64,000 nucleotides of DNA from DASPWW01 sp963756745. Lineage in GTDB: Bacteria > Actinomycetota > Thermoleophilia > Solirubrobacterales > 70-9. Positions 43,455 through 52,909 of the stretch are shown in pieces. Within the stretch, counting starts at the first letter, position 1, and the number at the start of each line of letters is the position of its first letter. The stretch covers positions 62,001 to 126,000 of the forward strand of contig CAVWOU010000005.1 in NCBI GenBank assembly GCA_963756745.1, read 5' to 3'. The notes beneath the pieces are model-generated. The model was not told the DNA's origin and searched no databases. It saw only the letters and a program-made list of their open reading frames with translations. Position numbers and translations under genes: made by a program.

Positions 43455-44743
43455 CCCGTCACGGGCTCGCCGGTCTCGGCGACCCGCGCGATCAGCTCGG
43501 CCGCCCGCTCGTTGCCGGGCGACGCGCGCAGCCGCCGGGACATGGCCTCGAGGCGCTCGGCCAGCGGCCGGTCGGCGATCAGCCGATCGATCGCGTCGCT
43601 CATCGCATCTTCGGAGAACGTGTACGTCGGAAGCCTGATTCCGCAGCCGGTCTCGTCCATTCGCTGGGCGTTGTCGTGCTGGTCCCAGAACAGGGGGAGG
43701 ACGATCGTCGGGACGCCGAAGTGGAGCGCTTCGGTGATCGTGTTGTTCCCGCCGTGCGTGATCACGAGGTCCACGTCGGCGAGCAGCGACGTCTGGGGCA
43801 GGAACTCGGCGCCGGCCATGTTGTCGGCGAGCTCGTACTCGTCGTGTTGGGGGCCCTTGGAGACGACGAATCGATGCCGCGTGGAGCCCAGGCCCTCGAC
43901 CAGGCGCTGCATCAGCGGGACGTCGCCGGATCCGAGCGAGCCGAGGCTCAGGTAGACGAGCCCGCCGTCGCCTTCCGCGAGCTCCGATGGGACCGACCAC
44001 TCCGGATCCGTCGTGCGCACGCTCGAGCCCAGGTTGTGCCACGTCGGGCCGAGAGGATTCGAGCGGGGGTAGTCGACCTCGGGCGGGTAGATGTACAGGT
44101 TGAGCAGCGGCGAGGAGTGGATGAACTCGGCCTCGGGCAGCCCCGGAGCGCCGCGCTCGCGGCAGTACTCGTCGAACCCCGCCCACAGGTCGCCGCTCGC
44201 GCGCCGATACTCGGTTCGGTAGGCGTCCCACTCGGAGCGGTCGTCCACTGGGAGCCCGCAGAATGTCGGCGGCAGGTCGGGATCCTTGAGCTCGAGCGGG
44301 TTGCACGACACGATGCGCACCCAGGGGATGCCCGAGGCGGGAATCGCCGGGAACGCGCACACGTTGTCCTCGACGATCGCGTCGGGGCGCAGCTCGTCGA
44401 AGATCTCGCGCAGGCGGTCGTCGACGTACCGCGCCCCGTCGAGCAGGGCCTCCCAGGTCGGAACGATGAACTCGGAAAGCTGCTCGAAGGTGCTGCGGCG
44501 GAACACAGGCGCGGTCTCGCGGATGAAGTCCTTCCAGAACTGGCCCGGCTCCTCGGGCTGCTCCGGCGCCGGGGCGAGCCTCATCAGGCGCTCCTCGAAG
44601 CCCTTCTCCTCGAGCGTGCCCGCGAACGACTCCTCCACGATGAACACGACCCGGTGCCCCTCGCGGCGCAGCACGTCGCCGATCCCGACGCAATTGTTCG
44701 TCGGCCCGAACGCGCCCTCGGGGAAGAAGACGATTGTGCTCAT
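43451..44743 (-). CDS. UGT/MGT-type family 1 glycosyltransferase
   Basis: 430 residues, GT-B fold. The C-terminal donor-binding signature is clear: EFLPQTSLLADVDLVITHGG then NNTITEALHFGVPTIVLPLF. Such enzymes glycosylate small lipophilic acceptors. The N-terminal segment FPEGAFGPTNNCVGIGDVL lacks the usual GH-x-NP histidine, so its catalytic base may lie elsewhere. ATG start at 44743. Confidence 0.87.
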   Translation of the reverse strand: MSTIVFFPEGAFGPTNNCVGIGDVLRREGHRVVFIVEESFAGTLEEKGFEERLMRLAPAPEQPEEPGQFWKDFIRETAPVFRRSTFEQLSEFIVPTWEALLDGARYVDDRLREIFDELRPDAIVEDNVCAFPAIPASGIPWVRIVSCNPLELKDPDLPPTFCGLPVDDRSEWDAYRTEYRRASGDLWAGFDEYCRERGAPGLPEAEFIHSSPLLNLYIYPPEVDYPRSNPLGPTWHNLGSSVRTTDPEWSVPSELAEGDGGLVYLSLGSLGSGDVPLMQRLVEGLGSTRHRFVVSKGPQHDEYELADNMAGAEFLPQTSLLADVDLVITHGGNNTITEALHFGVPTIVLPLFWDQHDNAQRMDETGCGIRLPTYTFSEDAMSDAIDRLIADRPLAERLEAMSRRLRASPGNERAAELIARVAETGEPVTG

Positions 44744-45974
44744 ATCCGGTCACGCAGGCTATAGCCCGCTCCCGGGCATCCCGGGTGGAGATGGGCCGCA
44801 GCATGGACTACCTTCTCGGCCCGTAGCCGCCGAGCTCGACCCCACCGAGGAGCGCGCGAAGTTCGAGGTCCCGGACGGGATCGCGTACTTCAACGTCGCC
44901 AACCTCGCACCGCAGCTGCGCTCGGTCCGAGCCGCGGGTGAGGCGGCACTCGACCGCCGGGCCGCTCCGTGGACGATCGACTCCGCGGACTGGTTCACCG
45001 AGGTGGAGAGGATCCGCGAACTGTTCGCACGCTTGATCGGCTCCGACGCCGAGGGAGTGGCGCTGGTCCCGGCGACGAGTTATGGGATGGCGGTCGCCGC
45101 GGCGAACCTCGACGCCGGTCCGGGCGAGCGGGTACTCGTGCTCGCCGAGGAGTATCCGTCGGGGATCTACACGTGGAGGGCGTTCGCGAGGCGCACGGGC
45201 GCGGAGATCCACACGGTGCGCCCAGAGGATGGCCAGCCGTGGACCGAGGCGATCCTCGGCGCGCTCGACGCGCGCACGCGAATCGTCTCGGTGCCGAACC
45301 TCCACTGGACGAACGGCGCGCTCGTCGATCTCGAAGCGGTGTGCGAGCGAGCTCACGAGCTCGGAGCGTCGCTGGTGCTCGACGTCTCGCAGTCCGCCGG
45401 CGCGATGCCGCTCGATGTCGGGAGGCTTCGGCCGGACTTCCTCGTCTCGGTCGGCTACAAGTGGTTGCTCGGGCCGTTCAGCCTCGCCTACCTGTACGTG
45501 GACGAGCGCCATCGCGAGGGCGAGCCGATCGAGCACAACTGGATCGTCAGGGCGGGCGCCGAGGATTTCGCCCGGCTGGTCGACTACACCGACGAGCTGC
45601 AGCCGGGAGCACGGAGGTTCGATGTCGGAGCGCGGACCAACTTCACGCTCGCCCCGATGGCGATCGCGGCGCTCGAGCAGGTGCTCGATTGGACCGTCGC
45701 GGGAATCGCGGGGGCGCTCGCCGCGACGACCGCGGCGATAGAGCGCGGGGCGCGCGCGCGGAGCCTCGACGCGATTCCCGCGAGCGAGCGCGGCCCGCAC
45801 ATTGTCGGAATCCGACTGCCCGACCCGCGGCCGGGCGACCTCGTCGGCAGACTGGCGGAACGCGACGTGTACGCGGGCGTTCGCTCTTCGTGGCTGCGGG
45901 TCGCGCCCCATCTCCATACGACCGAAGCGGACGTCGACCGTCTGTTCGCCGCTCTCGACGCGGCGCTGGCCTGA
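44736..45974 (+). CDS. class V aminotransferase (PLP-dependent)
   Basis: Isopenicillin-N-epimerase/cysteine-desulfurase-like fold. The conserved part starts AELDPTEERAKFEVPDG (about 44820), then VPATSYGMAVAAAN, LVLDVSQSAGAMPLDV and the PLP-lysine in VSVGYKWLLGPF. No ATG/GTG/TTG lies near the conserved start; GTG 44736 is the only canonical upstream choice and overlaps the divergent glycosyltransferase start by 8 nt, so the N-terminus is uncertain (the codon at the expected place is GTA). C-terminus intact. Confidence 0.82.
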   Translation: MLISGHAGYSPLPGIPGGDGPQHGLPSRPVAAELDPTEERAKFEVPDGIAYFNVANLAPQLRSVRAAGEAALDRRAAPWTIDSADWFTEVERIRELFARLIGSDAEGVALVPATSYGMAVAAANLDAGPGERVLVLAEEYPSGIYTWRAFARRTGAEIHTVRPEDGQPWTEAILGALDARTRIVSVPNLHWTNGALVDLEAVCERAHELGASLVLDVSQSAGAMPLDVGRLRPDFLVSVGYKWLLGPFSLAYLYVDERHREGEPIEHNWIVRAGAEDFARLVDYTDELQPGARRFDVGARTNFTLAPMAIAALEQVLDWTVAGIAGALAATTAAIERGARARSLDAIPASERGPHIVGIRLPDPRPGDLVGRLAERDVYAGVRSSWLRVAPHLHTTEADVDRLFAALDAALA

Positions 45975-45999
45975 CGCGACCGGCGCCGCGGACCACCTC

Positions 46000-47586
46000 T
46001 CAGATCTCGAGCCGCTCCTCCTCCAGATCGAGCTCGCGTTCGATCTGCCGCATCACGTCGTCCGCGATCTCGCCCTGGTTGCGAAGGTCGACCACGGCGC
46101 GGTGCTGGGCCTCGATCACGTCGCGGACCGCGCGCTGGTATGCGAGCGAGCGATCCTCTAACCCGTCGTCGGGGGCGAAGCCCGCGCGCGCGCCGAAGCG
46201 GCGACGGCGGTAGTTGTACAGCCCGCGCATGCGTTCGATGGTGTCGTCGCGCGTCCAATCCTGCTCGGCCAGGTTGTCGAGCGCGGCGAGCGCCGCCGTG
46301 GCCGCCACGAGGCGCGCGTGGAGCTCTTCCTGCTCCCGATCGGCGCCGTCGTCGCGAACCCGAAGCGCGCGAATCAGTGCCGGCAAGGTGAGCCCCTGGA
46401 GCACGAGCGTGGCGAGGATCACCGTGAAGGTGAGGAACAGGATCAGCTCGCGCTGCGGCAGCGGCGCTCCGGCATCGGTCTCGAAGGGAAGCGCGAGCGC
46501 CGCGGCGAGGGAAACCGCACCCCGCATCCCGCTCCAGGCCACGATTATCCGCTGCTGCGCGCCGACCCGCCGCGCGCGCTGGCTCGGGCGACGGTCGAGT
46601 GCACGGATCACGTACGGGACGGTGAACGTCCACGCGAATCGCATCGCGATCACGGTGCCCGCGATCAGCGCCGCGTAGCCGAGCAGCTCACCGGTCGAGT
46701 ATCCCTCGAGCCCGTCGAGGATCGTGTTGAGCTGGAGGCCGATCAGCAGGAAGAGCGTCGCGTTGAGCAGAAACACGAGCACTTCCCACGCCGAGAATCC
46801 CCGGATTCGCATCGACGCCGAGCTGATCTCGGGCGACACCCTGCCGATGTACAGGCCCGCCGTGACCGCGGCAAGCACGCCCGACATTCCGAGTTCCTCG
46901 GCCGGTACGTAGGCCGCGTACCCGGTCAACAGCGAGATGGTGATCTCCACCGGCGGGTCCTCGATCCGCCTCCGCACCTCCCCGATCACCCAGCCCGCCG
47001 CCAACCCGACCGCCACCCCGCCCGCCACCGCGACGACGAAGTCGAGCGCCGCCTCGCCGAGCGAGAACGTGCCGCCGACCGCTGCCGCGACCGCTACGCG
47101 ATACGCGATCAGCGCGGAGGCGTCGTTCACGAGGCTCTCGCCCTCGACGACCGTGACGATCCGGCGCGGCACGCCGATCCGCCGCATGATCGCGGTCGCC
47201 GCAACCGGGTCGGTCGGCGAGACGATCGCCCCGAGCGCGAACGCCATCGCCCACGGCATCCCGTCGATCATCTCGTGCGCGATCACCGCCACCACGCACG
47301 TCGTCACGAGCACGAGCCCGATCGAGGTGAGCGTGATCGCGCGCGCGTCGGCGCGCAGATCGCGCCACGAGGACTGGAAGGCGGCGAAGAAGAGCAGCGG
47401 GGGGAGGAAGATCACCAGCACTAGGTCCGGCTCGAGCTGTACCTCCGGAAGGCCCGGCAGGAGTCCAAGAACCAACCCCCCGAGCACGAGCAGGATCGGG
47501 TACGGGATCGACAGCATTCGCGCCACCGTGCTGAGTCCCGCAACGGCGACGAACAGGAAGATCAGGAAGATCTCGAGGTGCTCCAT
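46000..47586 (-). CDS. NhaP-type Na+/H+ antiporter (CPA1)
   Basis: 528 residues with about 12 transmembrane helices. The ion-binding motifs SPTDPVAATAIM and GESLVNDASALI are those of CPA1 exchangers. A cytoplasmic C-terminal helical tail of about 120 residues (EEERLEI end) may be regulatory. ATG start 47586. Exchanges Na+ or K+ for H+ across the membrane for pH and salt homeostasis. Confidence 0.94.
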   Translation of the reverse strand: MEHLEIFLIFLFVAVAGLSTVARMLSIPYPILLVLGGLVLGLLPGLPEVQLEPDLVLVIFLPPLLFFAAFQSSWRDLRADARAITLTSIGLVLVTTCVVAVIAHEMIDGMPWAMAFALGAIVSPTDPVAATAIMRRIGVPRRIVTVVEGESLVNDASALIAYRVAVAAAVGGTFSLGEAALDFVVAVAGGVAVGLAAGWVIGEVRRRIEDPPVEITISLLTGYAAYVPAEELGMSGVLAAVTAGLYIGRVSPEISSASMRIRGFSAWEVLVFLLNATLFLLIGLQLNTILDGLEGYSTGELLGYAALIAGTVIAMRFAWTFTVPYVIRALDRRPSQRARRVGAQQRIIVAWSGMRGAVSLAAALALPFETDAGAPLPQRELILFLTFTVILATLVLQGLTLPALIRALRVRDDGADREQEELHARLVAATAALAALDNLAEQDWTRDDTIERMRGLYNYRRRRFGARAGFAPDDGLEDRSLAYQRAVRDVIEAQHRAVVDLRNQGEIADDVMRQIERELDLEEERLEI

Positions 47587-47627
47587 GGCCCGTTTCTATC
47601 CGTCCGTGGAAATCGGTGGCGGGCCGC

Positions 47628-48332
47628 TCACCACCGGATGGGCTTGCCGTCGCGGAAGAACCCGCCCGTCGGCCCGTCGTCTGGGAGCACCGCCGCCCAG
47701 ACGATGCCCGCGGCGCCCTCCGAGACCGGTCGGCCGCCAGGCCCGCCCATGTCGGTCGCGACCCACCCCGGGCAAACGGAGTTGACGAGGATGCCGTCCG
47801 CGCGGAGGTCGGCAGCGAGCATGCGGGTGAGCGCGTTGAGCGCCGCCTTCGAGGCGCTGTACGCGGGCGCCCCGCCGCTGGACATGCTCCCGAGCGACCC
47901 CGCCCCGCTGGACACGTTGACGATCCGGGCGTGCTTGCTCTCGCGCAGCAGCGGGAGGCACGCCTCGGCCATTCGCCACGCGCCGAGCAGGTTCGTCTCG
48001 AGCGCCTCGCGCACGACATCGAGGTCGGCGCCCGCCGCCTGCTGCCAGGTGTCGTAGTGGATCGCCGCGTTGTTCACGAGGACGTCCAGCTCTGTCGCCT
48101 CGCTGGTAAGCCACTCCGCGAACTGCTCGACGCTGCCGGGATCGGCGACGTCGAGGCCCCGCGGCGTGACCGGATGTCCGTCGCTCGCGAGGCGCTCGGC
48201 GGCGCGCTCGCCGTTTGCTTCATCGCGTGAGCCGAGCACGACGTCGTAATCGCGCGCGGCGAGTTGTCGGGCGACCTCGAGGCCGATCCCGCGGTTCGCC
48301 CCCGTGACGACGGCCCTACCGCGCTCCGTCAC
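47628..48332 (-). CDS. short-chain dehydrogenase/reductase (carbonyl-reductase-like)
   Basis: 234 residues: TGANRGIGLEVARQLA, LVNNAAIHYD, NVSSGAG and YSASKAALN. Close in layout to carbonyl-reductase-type SDRs. Start at 48332 (GTG). Same strand as the antiporter downstream but with 41 nt between, so co-transcription is possible. Confidence 0.88.
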   Translation of the reverse strand: MTERGRAVVTGANRGIGLEVARQLAARDYDVVLGSRDEANGERAAERLASDGHPVTPRGLDVADPGSVEQFAEWLTSEATELDVLVNNAAIHYDTWQQAAGADLDVVREALETNLLGAWRMAEACLPLLRESKHARIVNVSSGAGSLGSMSSGGAPAYSASKAALNALTRMLAADLRADGILVNSVCPGWVATDMGGPGGRPVSEGAAGIVWAAVLPDDGPTGGFFRDGKPIRW

Positions 48333-48894
48333 GGATGGATGCGGCTGCGCCGGGTCATCGTCGAATTATCCAGGCTGAACAGCGACTTTTCCCCGCAGAA
48401 TGCGGAAACGAGCTGCGACGACCCCTAGCCGTAGGCCGAAGATTCCGCTAGCGTGCTGCCCCGCAGCCGGGAGAGAGCGGAACTCGCGACAGCCAAGCGA
48501 GTGACCACTTTCGAAGGCGACGAGAAAGCTTCTTTCGTGCGCAGGCTACGCACGGGGCAGGCCAACCCGTTGCCACCGGTTGCTTTTTATTGCCCAAGTG
48601 AGGCGCAGGGGGCGTCCGGTCGGCGACCTACGGTTCCGATGCGGCGTACGCCGCCGGCCGATGGAACGCCTGCCATTCCCGGCCGTGCGACCGGGGCGCG
48701 CACGTGGGAGCCGGGCGCCGAGGGTCTACCCCGGACGGGCCCAACGGCTAGCCCGCCCGCTCCCGTTCAGCCGCAGACGAGCAGGGTTCCGCCGCCGATC
48801 TCGAGTCGCGCGACGTGCGAGAACCGGCCCGGAGGGTCCGGAACGGAGGCTGGATTGTCGAAGCTGATCTCCACGCTCGGATAGGCTGTCGCAG
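48333..48894. other. 562-nt intergenic region with hairpins
   Basis: No convincing gene: the open frames are shadows with Arg/Pro bias. It holds small hairpins at 48524-48536 (GAAAG/CTTTC) and 48537-48553 (GTGCG/CGCAC), and a weak AACC/GGTT pairing followed by TTTTTAT at about 48592. It may contain divergent promoters for the SDR and lemA and perhaps a short RNA. Nothing certain. Confidence 0.4.
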
Positions 48895-49452
48895 GTGACC
48901 GTGGTCCTCATCATCGTCGCGGCGGTGGTCGTGATCGCAGTCGTGTGGGCGGTCGTCACGTACAACCGCCTCGTCCGGCTCTCGGTCTCGGCCGACGAGG
49001 GAGAGTCGGAGATCGACGTGCAGCTCAAACGGCGCCACGACCTGATCCCGAACCTGGTCGAGACCGTGAAGGGGTACGCGTCGCATGAGCGAGGGACCTT
49101 CGAGCAGGTGACCGAGGCCCGCGGCGCCGCGATCTCCGCGCAGGGCGCGCGCGACCGGGCGGCTGCGGAGGGCGAGCTGAGCCAGGCGCTCGGGCGCCTG
49201 CTCGCCGTCGCCGAGGCGTATCCGGACCTGAAGGCGAACCAGAACTTCCTCGAGCTCCAGCGCGAGCTGACCGCGACCGAGGACCGCATCCAGGCGGCGC
49301 GCCGTTTCTACAACACCCAGGTGGAGGCCCTGAACACGAAGATCCAGAGCCTGCCGTCGAAGATCGTCGCCCGGATGGGCAACTTCAGAGAGCGCGAGTT
49401 CTTCGAGCTCGAGGACCGCGCCGATGCCGAGGTTCCGAGCGTCACCTTCTGA
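48895..49452 (+). CDS. lemA: LemA family protein
   Basis: 185 residues: N-terminal transmembrane helix, then the LemA helical domain with YNRLVRLSV, IDVQLKRRHDLIPNLVETVK, AYPDLKANQNFLELQREL and RRFYNTQVEALN. LemA is often paired with HtpX; here htpX starts 24 nt downstream. GTG start. Function in envelope quality control is inferred from the pairing. Confidence 0.94.
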   Translation: MTVVLIIVAAVVVIAVVWAVVTYNRLVRLSVSADEGESEIDVQLKRRHDLIPNLVETVKGYASHERGTFEQVTEARGAAISAQGARDRAAAEGELSQALGRLLAVAEAYPDLKANQNFLELQRELTATEDRIQAARRFYNTQVEALNTKIQSLPSKIVARMGNFREREFFELEDRADAEVPSVTF

Positions 49453-49476
49453 CCCTGGTCCCGGGGGCGGATCGCG

Positions 49477-50442
49477 GTGCTACTCGACGACCAGATCAGG
49501 CGAAACCGATGGAAGAGCTGGACGCTGTTCGCGGGGTTCTTCGTCATCTACGCCGCGATCGGGGCGGCGATCAGCTTCGCGATCGCCGGTTTCGAGCCGC
49601 AGGGCAACCTGATCGCGTTCGCGATCTTCGCCGTCGTCGCGATCGTCGTCGTCACGTTCACCCTGTTCATGGGCGACGACATGGCGGTGGCGGTCGCCGG
49701 CGGGCGCCAGATCCACGATCGAAAGCACGCGCCGGAGCTGTGGGACGCGGTCGAGACGATGTCCCTGGCGGCAGGGATACAGACGCCGCGCATCTTCGTG
49801 TCGGAGGATCCGTCCCCAAACGCGTTCGCCGCCGGGCGCAGCCAGGGGCAGGCCCTGGTGTGCGCCAATCGCGGCTTGCTCGAGCGCCTCGACAAGGAGG
49901 AGCTCGAGGGCGTGATCGGGCACGAGATCAGCCACATCCGGAACCTCGACGTGCGGCTGATGACGTATGCGGCGGTGCTCGCGGGCTCGATCGCGCTGCT
50001 GTCCGAGTTCGTCCTGCGCGGGGCGATCTTCAGCGACGACGATTCCGGCGGTGGGATAGTCGGGCTGATCGTGGTCGTGCTCGCCGCGGTGCTGGCGCCG
50101 ATCGCCGCGCTGCTGATCCAGTTGGCGATCTCCCGTCGGCGCGAGTTTCTCGCCGACGCGAGCGCCGCCGACCTGACGCGCTATCCGCAGGGACTCGCGT
50201 CGGCGCTGCGTCAGATCTCGTCGTCGCAGGAGCGCCCGACGCACGATCGGAACGCGATCGCTCACCTCTACATCGTCCCGCCGCGCCTGTTCAAGGAGAA
50301 GTCGGCGGGCCTGTTCTCCACCCACCCGCCGGTCTCCGAGCGCCTCGCCCGCCTCGACGGGCTCGCCGGCGGCGAGGTTCACATCCACAGGCCGCGGGCG
50401 CGCACAGCGGCGACCGAGGAGCTGCTCGGCGCCGGCGAGTGA
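49477..50442 (+). CDS. htpX: HtpX-like membrane metalloprotease (M48)
   Basis: 321 residues: two N-terminal transmembrane helices, the zinc motif HEISH, further helices, and the third zinc ligand region RREFLADASAADLT; then STHPPVSERLARL. Degrades misfolded membrane proteins. GTG start after lemA, forming a lemA-htpX unit. Confidence 0.93.
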   Translation: MLLDDQIRRNRWKSWTLFAGFFVIYAAIGAAISFAIAGFEPQGNLIAFAIFAVVAIVVVTFTLFMGDDMAVAVAGGRQIHDRKHAPELWDAVETMSLAAGIQTPRIFVSEDPSPNAFAAGRSQGQALVCANRGLLERLDKEELEGVIGHEISHIRNLDVRLMTYAAVLAGSIALLSEFVLRGAIFSDDDSGGGIVGLIVVVLAAVLAPIAALLIQLAISRRREFLADASAADLTRYPQGLASALRQISSSQERPTHDRNAIAHLYIVPPRLFKEKSAGLFSTHPPVSERLARLDGLAGGEVHIHRPRARTAATEELLGAGE

Positions 50443-50500
50443 GCCGCCCGAGGCTGAGGGGACGCGGGCCGTGCTCGTCAGGCTAATCAGCTAACCTGCG

Positions 50501-50668
50501 CCGCCGACGAGCGGCCCGCACGTGGACGTCCGCGGGGCCGGGGACGCAAGAGCCGGAGCTCAGGGCTTGTTTGGACCGACCGCGGCGGTCGCGGGGGTCC
50601 GCGGCGACCACGGATGCGCCGGCTCCCGAACCGCCACGCGCAACGCAACCACACCACGAGGAGGAAAA
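50501..50668 (+). repeat. duplicated leader A of the glycosidase-like genes
   Basis: Aligns over its whole length with 52741-52909, roughly three quarters identical by eye. Best conserved are GCTTGTTTGGACCGACCGCG at about 50566, ATGCGCCGGCTCCC at about 50613, and the terminal purine run GAGGAGG before ATG 50669. Short hairpins (GAGC/GCTC, ACCGC/GCGGT) are possible. It is either part of a recent gene duplication or a conserved 5' UTR. Confidence 0.6.
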
Positions 50669-51770
50669 ATGGCAGAGCTGATCAGAGTGCGACCGCGGTG
50701 GTTCTGGATCGCCGTCGTTGCCTTCGTCGTGACGGTGGCGGCGGTTCCGAGTCAGGCTCAGGCGCAGTCTGCGCCGCGCAGCTTCTTCGGGCTCGTTCCC
50801 AACGACGATCTGCGAGACGCGGATTACCAGCTGATGCGGGAGGCGAACGTCGGGACTGCCCGGGTGGGGATCTTCTGGAATGCGATTGAGCTCTCCGAGA
50901 ATCAGCCTCCCGACTGGGGCCTTACGGATCAGCGGGTCGGCGGGCTTCGCATCCCAGGGCATCGCCGTGCTGCCGACGCTCTTTGCCACCCCCGCGTGGC
51001 TCGCCAACGATGTCGCGATCCCGCCGGTGGGCTCCGATCGGCAGAAGCGCGCATGGGAGCAATTCGTCCGCAAGGCGGTGGAGCGCTATGGGGAGGGCGG
51101 CACCTATTGGACCGACGAATACCCCGTCCAGTTCCCTAGCGGCGATCCCAGCCCTCAGCCGATCACAACCTGGCAGGTCTGGAACGAGCAGAACGGTCCG
51201 AAGCACTTCCTGCCAAGGCCCAACGTGAAGAAGTACGCGACGCTGCTTGGGATCGCAAGCCGGGCAGTCAAGGCAGAGGACCCCAACGGCAAGATCCTCA
51301 CGGGCGGGATGGCGAGCATGCCCACGGGGAGCGGCGGGATCGACGCCTGGAAGTACGTGAAGAAGCTGACGAAGAAGAAGTCGGCCCGCAATAGCTTCGA
51401 TTACGTCGCGCTCCACCCCTACGCCCGCACCCATCGGGAGATCGTCTCGCACGTGAAGAAGATCCGCCGGGCGCTAAAGAAGGGGCACAAGAAGCAGGCG
51501 CAGGTGTGGATCACCGAGGTTGGATGGAGCTCTGTCCCCGGCGAGAGCCCGAAGCTGTCGACCACCCTCAATGAGCAAGCGAAGCGGTTGAAGAAGACCT
51601 ACAAGGCCCTGAAGAAGGGCCGCAAGAAGTGGAAGATCGGAGGCGTGTACTGGTACACGTGGCGCGACTCCAGTGGCGGCATCTGCGACTGGTGCCCGGA
51701 CGCCGGCCTCGTGAAGAGCAACCTGGATCCGAAGCCGGCCTTTAACGCATACAAGAAGATCGCCCGCTGA
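50669..51770 (+). pseudogene. secreted glycosidase-like protein, copy A, one +1 shift
   Basis: The N-terminus MAELIRVRPRWFW with a hydrophobic stretch and AQAQS is a Sec signal peptide. The frame runs to about 50945, where one extra base moves the continuation (FASQGIAVLPTLFATPAWLAN) to the next frame, ending TGA 51768. It is a TIM-barrel of GH clan A type: acid/base WNEQN and nucleophile region WITEVGWSS, then GGVYWYTWRD. Paralogue of 52910-54031. Good ribosome-binding site GAGGAGG. Confidence 0.78.
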
Positions 51771-51778
51771 CGCGGTGC

Positions 51779-51811
51779 GCGACCCGGCCGCGGGTGTCGC
51801 GGCCGGGTCGC
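51779..51811 (+). terminator. 14-bp perfect hairpin after copy A
   Basis: Arms 51779-51792 (GCGACCCGGCCGCG) and 51798-51811 are exact complements around a GGTGT loop, 8 nt after the stop. No T-run follows, as is common for strong GC hairpins in actinobacteria. The paralogous copy B lacks it. Confidence 0.7.
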
Positions 51812-52061
51812 CCCGCTTGCTCGCGCAGGAACGTCATCCGCAGCTTCTCGCCGCTCTCCGGACCGCGACCGCAAAGCGGGTCTCGCACCCCTTCATTATC
51901 CGTTCCGGTCATTCGACCGCGCGGCGGAGTTCGGGCGACAGGCGACCGCCGCCGCTCTTCGACGTGAAGGCGCGGTGCCATTCAGGAGCGCTCGAAAGTG
52001 AGGGCAAGGGGATAGACCTTGCCCTCAACCGCTTTGTTACCGCGCAGCCTCGCTAGGGGCG

Positions 52062-52526
52062 CTAGTCCGACTCGGTGGCGGCGGGCCGCTTGACCTTGAT
52101 CTTCTTCACCTCGACCAGGACCTCGCCCTCGCAGCCGTGCTTGGGAAGCACCAGCTTGGCCTTGAGCTTGACCCGGTCGCCTAACGCCGTGTCCTCGAAA
52201 CCGACGCCGTCGATCCACGGTCGTCGGTGACGCCGATGAACTTGACCTTCTCGGCACCGGTGGTGTCGAAGGTCGGGTCGTTGCCGGCCACCAGCCAGTC
52301 CCGAGCGTGCCGGTTGGCCCGCGTGACATCGACCGTCAGGAGCGGTGCCGCATAGGCATCAACGAGGGAGGGTGCCGTTGACCTTAAAGCCGACCCGCTT
52401 CGGCTTCTCGCACTTCTTCGACTTCGTGGGGCCGCCGTCTCCGTTCGGCTTTGCATCGGTGCCCGCAACGGGGGCGACGAGCAGTGCCGCAACGGCAAGA
52501 GCGGCGAAGAGAACTCGCTTCCGCAT
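52062..52526 (-). pseudogene. small secreted protein, two apparent frameshifts
   Basis: ATG 52526 begins MRKRVLFAALAVAALLVAP with a signal peptide ending near AKP, then KKCEKPKRVGFKVNGTL. The frame is lost near 52370 and recovers as VDAYAAPLLTVDVTRANRHA, lost again near 52218, recovering as IDGVGFEDTALGDRVKLKAK and ending KRPAATESD before TAG at 52062. Joined, it is a coherent protein of roughly 150 residues with a basic beta-rich pattern. Function unknown. It lies between the two glycosidase copies, divergent from copy B. Confidence 0.6.
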
Positions 52527-52740
52527 CGATACCTCACTCCTTTGCTTTGGCGCACACCACGCTACCGAAAACGTGGCGAAACGCACGTAACCCAAGAACA
52601 CGACCGCGGCCCCCGAGTAGCGGCCATGGCTAGCTTGACTTCGCACTGAAAGGTGCGGAGATCGTGTCCCTCGACGGGGCACGTAGGCTGGGGAAACTCG
52701 GGCGTGCCCGCCAGGACGCGAAATGAGGTAGCCTCACCCG

Positions 52741-52909
52741 CCGCCGTGCGGCGCGCAGGTGGACGACGCCGGGGCCGGGAGTGCAACACCGGGGGCTCGG
52801 GCGCTTGTTTGGACCGACCGCGGCGGTAGCGTGGGTGCGGGGTGAAGGCCAATGCGCCGGCTCCCCGAACCGCCACGGTGCAACTGCAACCACACCCCGA
52901 GGAGGACAA
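52741..52909 (+). repeat. duplicated leader B of the glycosidase-like genes
   Basis: Counterpart of 50501-50668 directly before ATG 52910: the same GCTTGTTTGGACCGACCGCG core (about 52802) and GAGGAGG ribosome-binding run. Differences are scattered and lengths are almost equal (169 against 168 nt), so spacing is preserved. Its upstream side faces the divergent small secreted protein gene. Confidence 0.6.

Noticed and set aside
48453..48884. 143-codon plus-strand frame before lemA
   Set aside because: Pro/Arg/Thr-rich, no domain pattern, and it crosses hairpins and a T-run; likely non-coding.
50501..50668. ydaO-type c-di-AMP riboswitch in the glycosidase leaders
   Set aside because: Secreted wall hydrolases in actinobacteria often have one, but its conserved motifs are not found here.
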